Below are positions 6,101 to 11,635 of a stretch of 12,625 nt of DNA, piece by piece. The translations under genes and the position numbers were made by a program. Position 1 is the first letter of the stretch, and each line of letters opens with the position of its first letter. The notes beneath the pieces were generated by a model. The model was not told the origin of the DNA. It was given only the letters and a program-made list of their open reading frames with translations, and searched no databases. The stretch lies in contig JAPLCL010000019.1 in the NCBI GenBank assembly GCA_026392265.1, forward strand, positions 1-12,625. Reading direction: 5' to 3'. The DNA comes from Actinomycetota bacterium (GTDB lineage: Bacteria > Actinomycetota > Thermoleophilia > UBA2241).

Positions 6101-6790
6101 TCAGAGTTCCACGGTCTTGTGCCGCTGCGCGTGGCACTGGACGTTGACGGCCATCGGCATGCTGGCGATATGGCAGGGCATCTCCTCGATAAACACCGCC
6201 AGCGCGGTGGTGCTGCCGCCGAGACCCTGCGGGCCGATGCCGAGCGCGTTGATCTTCGCGAGCAGTTCGGCCTCCATGCCGGCGATGCGCGGATCCGGAT
6301 GGGTGCGCCCGATGTCACGCAGCAGCGCCTTCTTGGCCAGCACGGTGACCATGTCGATGGTGCCGCCGATGCCCACGCCGATGATCACCGGTGGGCACGG
6401 GTTGGAGCCGGCCCTGGAGACCGTCTCGACCACGGCGTCGACCATGCCGGACTTGCGCAGGTAACCGTCGCCGTAGCCCCGGCGCACGCCGTCGTTGACG
6501 GCGTCCTCGAAACAGCCGCCGACGAGGTGCACGTCCTGCCCCACCTCGGCGAAGATCACCGCGAAGCCGGTGTCCTGACAAATGGGCACGCGGTCGGCGG
6601 CAGCGATGTCGGCGTTCTCGACGAGCTGGCCAAGGACCTCCTTGCCGACCGGGCTCTCCTCCGTGCGGCGCGCCTCGACGAGCGCGTCGTAGACGTCCTG
6701 CGGGAGGTCGTAGTTGGCCGTGATGCACATCGTCTTCACGGCCTCAGTGATCGCGCCGACGTCGAGCTCGCGGACGGGCGTGCCGGCCAC
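6101..6790 (-). CDS. fumA: Fumarate hydratase class I (Fe-S), alpha subunit, internally shortened
   Basis: A 229-residue alpha subunit of a class I fumarase, the half that carries the 4Fe-4S cluster. The three cluster cysteines are visible: C71 in PICQDTGFAV, C132 in SNPCPPVIIGVGIGGT and C206 in MPCHIASMP. The end, VNVQCHAQRHK, is also typical. The normal length is about 280 residues. The shortfall is internal: GYLRKS (109-114) runs straight into GMVDAVVETV (115-124). In relatives about 55 residues lie between, including an NTGDNTP stretch and the glycine-rich PKGGGSEN motif. The join maps to about 6440-6455. The start is GTG at 6790, with AAGGA six bases before it. A TTG at 6796 is in frame but nearly abuts that site. 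It overlaps or abuts the malic enzyme stop (TGA at 6793-6795). Family certain; activity of the shortened form is doubtful. Confidence 0.85.
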   Translation of the reverse strand: MAGTPVRELDVGAITEAVKTMCITANYDLPQDVYDALVEARRTEESPVGKEVLGQLVENADIAAADRVPICQDTGFAVIFAEVGQDVHLVGGCFEDAVNDGVRRGYGDGYLRKSGMVDAVVETVSRAGSNPCPPVIIGVGIGGTIDMVTVLAKKALLRDIGRTHPDPRIAGMEAELLAKINALGIGPQGLGGSTTALAVFIEEMPCHIASMPMAVNVQCHAQRHKTVEL

Positions 6791-6792
6791 GG

Positions 6793-8349
6793 TCAATCCT
6801 TCTTGCGCTCGGTGGCCTTCTTGATGGCATCGGCCACCTTGTCGGCCGCCGACTGAGCCGCGTCCGCGGCCTTCTGGGCGGCCGGCCCGAGCGCGTCGAC
6901 GGCCTTGTCGACGGCCTCGCCGGCGTAGTCGCCGGCGCCGCGGGCGGCGGCCTTCATGGCCGCCCGGGTCGGCGCCGGCGCCCTGCTGCCCTCGGGCATC
7001 GGGATGTAGCCGGCCGCCATGGCGTCCTGCACCATGCCGCGGGCGCGGGCGATGATGGCCGTCGCCTCGGCGACCTCCTGATCGAAGGTGAGGTCAGTGC
7101 GCAGCGCGATGCCCTGCTCGATGGCCTTCATGGCCACCGCCGCGGCCTCCCGCGGAAACACCTCCCAGTCGTCCATCGTCGGCATGATGTAGTCGGCGCT
7201 CAGGCCTTTGTCCTCGGCCACCTTGGCGAGCTCGACCGCGGCGGCGATGCACATCTCATCGGTGATCGTCTTGGCGCGCACGTCCAGCGTGCCGCGGAAG
7301 ATGCCGGGGAAGCCGACCGAGTTGTTGACCTGGTTGGGGAAGTCGGAGCGGCCTGTGGCGACCACGGCGGCGCCGGCCTCCTTGGCGTCCCAGGGCCACA
7401 TCTCGGGCACGGGGTTGGCGCAGATGAAGACGATGGGGTCGGGCGCCATCGCCTTGATCCAGTCCTTCTCGATGGTGTCCGGGCCCTGCTTACTGAGGGC
7501 GATGCACACATCGGCGCCCTTGAGCGCCTCGGCGATGCCGCCGGTACGCTGCTCGCCGTTGGTGATCTGGCAGTACTTCCACTTGTCGACCCACTCGGCC
7601 TTGACCGCCTCGATGTCGCCGCGGTCCTTGTGCAGGATACCCTTGCTGTCGACGACGCGGCACTTGGCGGGGTCGGCGCCGAACGAGAAGATCAGGCGGC
7701 TGATGGCGACGTTGGCCGCCCCGGAGCCGATGAAGGCGATCTTCACTTCGGCGATGTCGCGGCCGACCACCTTGAGCGCGTTGACCAGGCCGGCGAGCGT
7801 GACGCACGCCGTGCCCTGCTGATCGTCGTGCCACACGGGGATCTCGCACTCCTCGCGCAGGGTGTCGAGGATGCGGAAGCACTTGGGCTGGCTGATGTCC
7901 TCGAGGTTGACGCCGCCCAGTCCGGGCTGCACGAGCTTGACGAACTCGATGAACTTGTCGGGGTCCTTGGTGTCGACCATGAGCGGGAAGCCGTCCACGC
8001 CGCCGAGGTACTTGTAGAGCAGGCTCTTACCCTCCATCACCGGCAGGCCGGCCTTGGGGCCGATGTCGCCCATGCCCAGCACGCGCGTGCCGTCGCTGAT
8101 CACGGCCACGGTGTTGCCCTTGTTGGTGTGCTCGTAGACCTTCTCGGGGTCGTCCTTGATGTCGAGGCACGGCTTGCTGACGCCGGGGGTGTACCAGATG
8201 CCGAAATCCTGGAAGTCGCGCACGCAGCATTTGAGGGTGGTCTCGATCTTGCCTTTATAGAAGGGGTGCAGCTTCATGGCGTCTTCCATGGGCTGATTCG
8301 CCTTGGCCTTGAGATCCTCTACGGTGGGCGTGCCATCTGCGTTGGGCAT
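6793..8349 (-). CDS. maeB: Malic enzyme (NAD(P)-dependent, decarboxylating) with Ala/Lys-rich C-terminal tail
   Basis: A 518-residue enzyme that converts malate to pyruvate and CO2 with reduction of NAD(P), or the reverse. The malic N-domain has DFGIWYTPGVSKPC (48-61, catalytic Y53), MEGKSLLYKYLGG (105-117, catalytic lysine), NLEDI (148-152) and HDDQQGTA (174-181), the last two holding metal ligands. The Rossmann domain has FIGSGAANVA (206-215) and ANPVPEMWP (311-319). Compared with short bacterial malic enzymes it has no phosphotransacetylase domain. Instead residues about 455-518 form a tail rich in Ala, Lys and Asp, with repeated AADKA-like turns, predicted amphipathic helix. The ATG at 8349 follows a perfect AAGGAGG at five bases. 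First gene of the operon with the fumarase subunits. Cofactor preference is not clear from sequence. The symbol marks the family only. Confidence 0.92.
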   Translation of the reverse strand: MPNADGTPTVEDLKAKANQPMEDAMKLHPFYKGKIETTLKCCVRDFQDFGIWYTPGVSKPCLDIKDDPEKVYEHTNKGNTVAVISDGTRVLGMGDIGPKAGLPVMEGKSLLYKYLGGVDGFPLMVDTKDPDKFIEFVKLVQPGLGGVNLEDISQPKCFRILDTLREECEIPVWHDDQQGTACVTLAGLVNALKVVGRDIAEVKIAFIGSGAANVAISRLIFSFGADPAKCRVVDSKGILHKDRGDIEAVKAEWVDKWKYCQITNGEQRTGGIAEALKGADVCIALSKQGPDTIEKDWIKAMAPDPIVFICANPVPEMWPWDAKEAGAAVVATGRSDFPNQVNNSVGFPGIFRGTLDVRAKTITDEMCIAAAVELAKVAEDKGLSADYIMPTMDDWEVFPREAAAVAMKAIEQGIALRTDLTFDQEVAEATAIIARARGMVQDAMAAGYIPMPEGSRAPAPTRAAMKAAARGAGDYAGEAVDKAVDALGPAAQKAADAAQSAADKVADAIKKATERKKD

Positions 8350-8367
8350 GCGGGCCTCCTTGTGGAC

Positions 8368-8387
8368 CGGCGGCGAGACGGCCGCCG
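8368..8387 (-). other. Hairpin in the leader of the malic enzyme operon
   Basis: CGGCGGC and GCCGCCG pair in a 7-bp stem around six bases, 18 bases before the malic enzyme start codon and just before its Shine-Dalgarno. If transcription begins near 8413 this lies in the leader. No known riboswitch pattern is recognised; it could be incidental. Confidence 0.25.
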
Positions 8388-8419
8388 AGGGTCACGACGA
8401 TGCTACGGGCAGAACGACA

Positions 8420-8448
8420 ACGCTAGCACCCGGCGCCGGAGGCGACAA
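8420..8448 (-). promoter_or_regulatory. Candidate promoter of the malic enzyme-fumarase operon
   Basis: On the minus strand TTGTCG (8448-8443) and TAGCGT (8425-8420) are 17 bases apart, giving a start near 8413 and a leader of about 64 bases. A perfect 10-bp palindrome CCGGCGCCGG (8430-8439) lies in the spacer. The octamer CGACAACG occurs twice here (8415-8422 and 8443-8450). Both boxes match consensus only moderately. Confidence 0.35.
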
Positions 8449-8465
8449 CGTATCGGACGGGCAGA

Positions 8466-8498
8466 AGACGGGCCGGAGGAGGCCCGGAGGGCCCGTCT
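8466..8498 (-). terminator. Hairpin after the frameshifted membrane-protein gene
   Basis: AGACGGGCC and GGCCCGTCT form a 9-bp stem around a 15-base loop, starting 10 bases after the stop codon at 8508. On the leftward strand a short pyrimidine run TCTTCTG follows or overlaps the stem end. Position and strength suggest a terminator separating this gene from the malic enzyme promoter. Confidence 0.5.
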
Positions 8499-8507
8499 GC
8501 CGGCCGG

Positions 8508-8897
8508 TCATCTCTCCACGCCGCGCGCCACGCGGAGCAGCAGGACGGCACTGAGGGCGGCCGCGTAGAGGAGCCCGCCGAAGAACAGGAACCAGAGGCC
8601 GGGATGCAGGCCGCCGCTCACGGCGGCCCACACCGACCCGGCCGTCAAGACGGCCGCGACGGCGCAGACGGCGGCCCAGACGCCACGGCCGCGAGCGTCG
8701 TAGAGGAGGAGCATCGCGGCCGCCAGCAGAATGGCGAAGCCGGCCAGCAGGAGCGCGCCGACGAGAATGACGCCCGGCGGCGTGACCAGGCGTGAGTAGC
8801 CGACGTCCAGCGAGGAGAGGCCGTCGGCCGCGGCGCGGGCGCCGCGCGTGACGGCCCAAGTGCCGGTGACGCCGTAGCCCACGAGCCACGGCGCCAC
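8508..8897 (-). CDS. C-terminal part of the frameshifted membrane protein, as read
   Basis: As the sequence stands, this 129-residue frame could start at GTG 8897, but no good ribosome site precedes it. Three hydrophobic helices are clear: PPGVILVGALLLAGFAI onward (about 39-66), VWAAVCAVAAVLTAGSVWAA (about 72-92) and PGLWFLFFGGLLYAAALSA onward (about 98-122). It ends RVARGVER. It is best read as the second half of the gene that begins at 9480. If instead it is an independent small membrane protein, translation would depend on coupling to the overlapping upstream frame. No family recognised. Confidence 0.45.
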   Translation of the reverse strand: MAPWLVGYGVTGTWAVTRGARAAADGLSSLDVGYSRLVTPPGVILVGALLLAGFAILLAAAMLLLYDARGRGVWAAVCAVAAVLTAGSVWAAVSGGLHPGLWFLFFGGLLYAAALSAVLLLRVARGVER

Positions 8898-9480
8898 GCG
8901 CGCGCAGGCGCCGGATGCGAAGCAGCTCGAGCAGCGAAGCCACGACGATCAGAGGAAACGCGACGAGGTACGGCCAGTTGACCGCGCTGATGAAGATGTC
9001 GCCGCCGCACAGCGCGATGCCGACCGTGGATGCCGCGGCCATCACGCCGACGGTGACCCATTGCCCAGGGTGAAGCCGCCGGGAGAAGAGGAGCGTGGCC
9101 GCCCAGATGAGCACCACCTCGAGCGCCACGAGTGCCCCAGCGAACATGAGCATCTGCGCGCTCGTGAGGGTCACGGATTGGACGCTGTCCCCTTCGAGAC
9201 CGGTGACCAGGCTCACCGGGCCTGTACGCGACGTGAGAGCGGCGATCACTGCCATCACGGCGATCGCGCCGCCGGCGATGCTCACGCAGGCGAGGAAGAC
9301 GCCGGCGATGGTGCGCGGGACGCGCCGGCGGGCGAAGTCCATCTGGCGCGCGGAATCGCGTTCGGCCTGCGCGAGCGCCTCGGCGTCTCGCCGCGCCTCC
9401 TCAGCGTCCAGCTCGTCCGGCTCGTCCGGCTCGTCGTAGTGCGCCACATATGGGTGGTCCTGGCGTCCCTCGGACTCCAT
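8508..9480 (-). pseudogene. Multi-pass membrane protein gene with a frameshift (composite of two frames)
   Basis: The reading frame from ATG 9480 (GGAGGAG eight bases upstream) encodes an acidic, charged cytoplasmic N-terminus (residues 1-56, with DEPDEPDEL) and four hydrophobic helices (about 57-82, 107-132, 141-165, 170-188), then reaches a CG-dinucleotide run at 8897-8905. Past it, the original frame (open to 8392) becomes Arg/Pro-rich antisense-like text, while the frame shifted by one base continues as convincing membrane protein with three further helices to the stop at 8508. Skipping one base, or restoring one lost CG unit, joins them into a protein of about 324 residues and seven helices. 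So this is a single gene broken by a real frameshift or a sequencing error. I do not recognise the family. It is divergent from the sirtuin gene, 99 bp apart. Confidence 0.7.
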
Positions 9481-9531
9481 GGTCCCCGCTCCTCCGGCAA
9501 GCCGGTCCCGACATTCGCCCTGCGTCCGTCT

Positions 9532-9545
9532 GTACGGTAGCGTAC
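9532..9545. promoter_or_regulatory. Near-perfect palindrome between the divergent membrane-protein and sirtuin genes
   Basis: GTACGGTAGCGTAC is a 14-bp palindrome with one mismatched pair, in the 99-bp gap between divergent start codons at 9480 and 9580. It could be an operator or promoter element for either gene; TACGGT inside it could serve as a weak -10 for the sirtuin. No partner regulator is evident. Confidence 0.3.
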
Positions 9546-9579
9546 CAGCATGCACCGGAACGCGACTGCGGGAGGAGAC

Positions 9580-10344
9580 ATGACGCAAGATCCACGCATG
9601 CTGTCAGCCGCGAGGGCACTCGCACGCTCGCGCAGGCTGGTCGTGTTCACCGGCGCCGGCGTGAGCAAGGAGTCGGGCATCGCCACCTTCCGCGAGCCCG
9701 AGACCGGCCTCTGGGCGCAGTACGACCCCATGGAGCTCGCCACCCACGAAGCCTACGTGCGCCGGCCGGAGTTCGTCTGGAGCTGGTACGAGCACCGTTT
9801 CGGCGCGGTGGCCGCCGCCTCTCCCAACCCGGCGCACACGGCGATCGCGGAGCTGGAGCGCCTGCTGCCCCAGGTCAGCGTGGTGACACAGAACATCGAC
9901 GGCCTCCACCAGCGCGCCGGGTCAAACGATGTGATCGAGCTCCACGGCAGCATGTTCCGCTTCAAGTGCCTGAGCGGGGAACACACCGGTTTCGTGCTCG
10001 ACGACTTCGCCGACCAGGACGAGAAGCCGCCGCGCTGCCCGCAGTGCGGCGAACTGCTGCGCCCCGATGTCGTGTGGTTCGGCGAGGCGCTCCCGGCCGA
10101 CGCCATCGACCGCGCCCAGGCGCTCTGCGCCGACTGCGACGTCCTGCTGGTGGTGGGGACCTCGGGGGTCGTGTATCCCGCGGCCGCCATGCCCCTCCTG
10201 GCCGCGGAGGCCGGCGCCACGGTGATCGACGTCAATCCCGAACGCGACGCCATCGCAGCCGCGGCGGAGCTCTTTCTCCAGGGGCCAGGCGGCGAGGTGC
10301 TGCCGGAGCTCGTCGTCGCCGTGCGGGAGCACCTGGCGGGCTAG
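9580..10344 (+). CDS. cobB: NAD-dependent protein deacylase, sirtuin (CobB/SIRT5-like)
   Basis: A 254-residue sirtuin that removes acyl groups from protein lysines using NAD, producing nicotinamide and O-acyl-ADP-ribose. Motifs: GAGVSKESGI (25-34) and ATFRE (35-39) for NAD binding, TQNIDGLH (103-110), catalytic H122 in ELHGS, and VVWFGE (164-169), VVGTSGVVYP (191-200), DVNPE (217-221). Y70 and R73 in WYEHR make the YxxR motif that in CobB and SIRT5 reads succinyl and malonyl groups, so a desuccinylase activity is plausible. The zinc module is C130, C153 and C156; the expected fourth cysteine is absent, with H135 nearby (CLSGEH). A reduced cysteine set also occurs in E. coli CobB. ATG 9580 is chosen because GGAGG lies four bases before it; ATG 9550 in the same frame has no ribosome site. 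Converges with the gene at 10360. Confidence 0.93.
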   Translation: MTQDPRMLSAARALARSRRLVVFTGAGVSKESGIATFREPETGLWAQYDPMELATHEAYVRRPEFVWSWYEHRFGAVAAASPNPAHTAIAELERLLPQVSVVTQNIDGLHQRAGSNDVIELHGSMFRFKCLSGEHTGFVLDDFADQDEKPPRCPQCGELLRPDVVWFGEALPADAIDRAQALCADCDVLLVVGTSGVVYPAAAMPLLAAEAGATVIDVNPERDAIAAAAELFLQGPGGEVLPELVVAVREHLAG

Positions 10345-10359
10345 GCGTTCTCCCCTGAG

Positions 10360-10902
10360 CTACCTTGTGAAGGCGGACAGGTCGGCGGCCAGCCCGAGCT
10401 CCGCGTAGCTGCGCGAGCGACGCGCGTAGCGGTCGTGCAGCTCGGCGCGCGGCTCGAGATCCTCGTCGAAGACCTCGCGCACGAACTTGGCCGGCGAACC
10501 CATGATGAGGCTGCGTGGGGGGAACTTCTTGCCTTGCGTGACCAGCGAGTTGGCGCCGACGATGCTCTCGTCGCCGATCTCGCAGCCGTTGAGCAGCGTG
10601 CTCCCCATGCCGATGAGGCAGCGCGCCCCGATGGTCGCGCCGTGGACGATCACGCCGTGGCCGACGATGCACCCGGGGCCGATGGTGACGGGGAAGCCGG
10701 GGTCGGCGTGCGCCACAGAGTTGTCCTGAAAGCTGGTCTGCGTGCCGAGCACGATGCGCTCCACGTCGCCACGCAGGACGGCGCCCGGCCAGACGTTGGC
10801 GCCGTCCTCCAGGACGACGTCGCCGATGATGGTGGCGTCGGGGTGGACGTACGCATCGGGGGCGAAGACGGGTACCCTGTCAGCGAAAGCATGGATGGAC
10901 AT
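10360..10902 (-). CDS. Gamma-class carbonic anhydrase-like / hexapeptide-repeat protein
   Basis: A 180-residue left-handed beta-helix protein of the gamma-carbonic anhydrase family (PaaY/YrdA/CaiE-like). The hexapeptide pattern runs from about 22 to 120, for example ATIIGDVVLEDGANVWPG (23-40), ATIGARCLIG and CEIGDESIVG. The three zinc histidines expected for the trimeric active site are H65 (AHADPG), H82 and H87 (VGHGVIVHGA). R44 and D46 (LRGDVE) and Q59 match conserved pocket residues. The C-terminal helix (about 140-180) is the usual cap. ATG 10902 begins the homology; the frame stays open further upstream without similarity. There is no Shine-Dalgarno before it, but a good -10 is placed for a leaderless message. 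It could hydrate CO2, or be one of the many homologues without such activity. Converges with the sirtuin gene 15 bp away. Confidence 0.9.
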   Translation of the reverse strand: MSIHAFADRVPVFAPDAYVHPDATIIGDVVLEDGANVWPGAVLRGDVERIVLGTQTSFQDNSVAHADPGFPVTIGPGCIVGHGVIVHGATIGARCLIGMGSTLLNGCEIGDESIVGANSLVTQGKKFPPRSLIMGSPAKFVREVFDEDLEPRAELHDRYARRSRSYAELGLAADLSAFTR

Positions 10903-10908
10903 GAGCAA

Positions 10909-10914
10909 AGTATA
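10909..10914 (-). promoter_or_regulatory. -10 element for a leaderless gamma-carbonic anhydrase message
   Basis: TATACT on the minus strand (five of six consensus bases) ends six bases before the ATG at 10902, so transcription would start on or very near the A of the start codon. No ribosome site precedes this ATG, which agrees with leaderless translation. No convincing -35 is seen. The element lies in the 24-bp gap shared with gloA. Confidence 0.5.
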
Positions 10915-10926
10915 TCGGAGGCCAAC

Positions 10927-11301
10927 ATGAAGTTCGTGCACGTGGCGACGCGCACCAGGGACCTGGACGGGGCCCTCGCCTTCTACGAGGCGCTGGGTCT
11001 GAAGGAGAAGCGCAGGTCGGAGCTGACGAAGGGCAAAGCGACGCTGGCGTTCGTCGAGCCGCCCGACGGTAACTTCGCCATCGAGCTCGTCTACAACTGG
11101 GGCAAGGACGAAGCCTACGAAGGCGGCGAGCGCTTTGGCCACTTCGCCTTCGAGGTCATCGACATCGACGGGGTGCTGCCGAAGCTCATCGCTGCCGGCG
11201 GCACGGTGGTCCGCGAGCCCTATCTGCTCGAGGGGACCGGGCCTAAGCTCGCCTTTCTGGCCGACCCCGACGGCAACTGGATCGAGCTGATCCAGCGCTG
11301 A
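10927..11301 (+). CDS. gloA: Glyoxalase I / lactoylglutathione lyase-like protein (VOC fold)
   Basis: A 124-residue vicinal-oxygen-chelate protein closely patterned on bacterial nickel-type glyoxalase I, which isomerises the hemithioacetal of methylglyoxal and glutathione to lactoylglutathione. All four expected metal ligands are in register: H5 (MKFVH), E53 (AIELVYNWG, 51-59), H72 (FGHFAFEV) and E120 (GNWIELIQ). The DLDGALAFYEALGL helix (12-25) and LADPDGNWIELI (111-122) are standard. Length is at the short end for the family, like E. coli GloA without the tail. ATG 10927 follows GGAGG at five bases. Its start is only 24 bp from the divergent gamma-carbonic anhydrase start, so its promoter must lie inside that gene. 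If the host lacks glutathione another thiol would be the cofactor; that is open. Confidence 0.9.
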   Translation: MKFVHVATRTRDLDGALAFYEALGLKEKRRSELTKGKATLAFVEPPDGNFAIELVYNWGKDEAYEGGERFGHFAFEVIDIDGVLPKLIAAGGTVVREPYLLEGTGPKLAFLADPDGNWIELIQR

Positions 11302-11311
11302 GAGTTCAGCA

Positions 11312-11377
11312 AGGGGCGCGGCGCGGCCCCGTGTGCCGGCGCCGCCTGCGCGGCGCGCCTTTGCCGGCCGCGCCCCT
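11312..11377. terminator. Branched GC-rich hairpin after gloA, possibly a bidirectional terminator
   Basis: AGGGGCGCGGC (11312-11322) pairs with GCCGCGCCCCT (11367-11377) in an 11-bp outer stem. The 44 enclosed bases contain a further 7-bp hairpin (GCGCCGC/GCGGCGC with a four-base loop). It lies 10 bases after the gloA stop and also downstream of the leftward small ORF, so it could end transcription from both sides. No U-run is present. Confidence 0.45.
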
Positions 11378-11398
11378 CACGGCTCAGGACGTCTACGT

Positions 11399-11521
11399 CT
11401 ACGAGCCGTCCGTGGATCGCTGCGCACCGGGCGGCGCACCAGGCATGCTCTGCGTCAGAGCCGCCGCGCTGGTCAGCAGGAGCGCTGCCGCAAGGACCGC
11501 AGCGCGGATCGATCTGTGCAT
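11399..11521 (-). CDS. Small signal-peptide-like protein, 40 residues (hypothetical)
   Basis: A short leftward frame in the 334-base stretch between gloA and the gene at 11636. It starts ATG 11521, preceded by purine-rich AGAGGTGGAGG, which gives ribosome sites at zero and six bases. The product has a basic start (MHRSIR), a strongly hydrophobic core (AAVLAAALLLTSAAALT) and a short polar tail rich in Pro, Gly and Ser, ending at TAG 11399. That is the shape of a Sec signal peptide with a very short mature part, or of a single small membrane peptide. It lies 114 bp after the upstream leftward gene. No family is recognised. It may also be the surviving start of a decayed exported-protein gene. 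The rest of the stretch to 11635 shows no other gene. Confidence 0.4.
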   Translation of the reverse strand: MHRSIRAAVLAAALLLTSAAALTQSMPGAPPGAQRSTDGS

Positions 11522-11564
11522 CCTCCACCTCTTCCACTCTCGTGATCTCAGAGAAGGAGTGTGG

Positions 11565-11576
11565 CAGACCCGTCTG
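11565..11576. promoter_or_regulatory. Small inverted repeat upstream of the small ORF
   Basis: CAGAC and GTCTG form perfect 5-bp arms around two bases, followed by the palindrome GAGCGCTC (11576-11583). They lie 44 bases or more upstream of the small leftward ORF, between it and the stop of the gene at 11636. They could be an operator or chance in GC-rich DNA; no promoter boxes are clear. Confidence 0.2.
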
Positions 11577-11635
11577 AGCGCTCGCTGGGATGCGGCTGGG
11601 AGGTCGCTGTGAGTGTCGTGGCCGAACGGCGCGCG

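Noticed and set aside
5469..6464. Long plus-strand frame opposite the fumarase genes
   Set aside because: It lies antisense to two clearly recognised enzyme subunits, and its composition is that of a shadow frame.
7630..8568. Long plus-strand frame opposite the malic enzyme
   Set aside because: It is antisense to a confident gene, runs through its promoter and shows no domain.
10435..10926. In-frame upstream extension of gloA through the carbonic anhydrase gene
   Set aside because: Homology begins exactly at ATG 10927 with GGAGG in front; the upstream part is antisense to the carbonic anhydrase.
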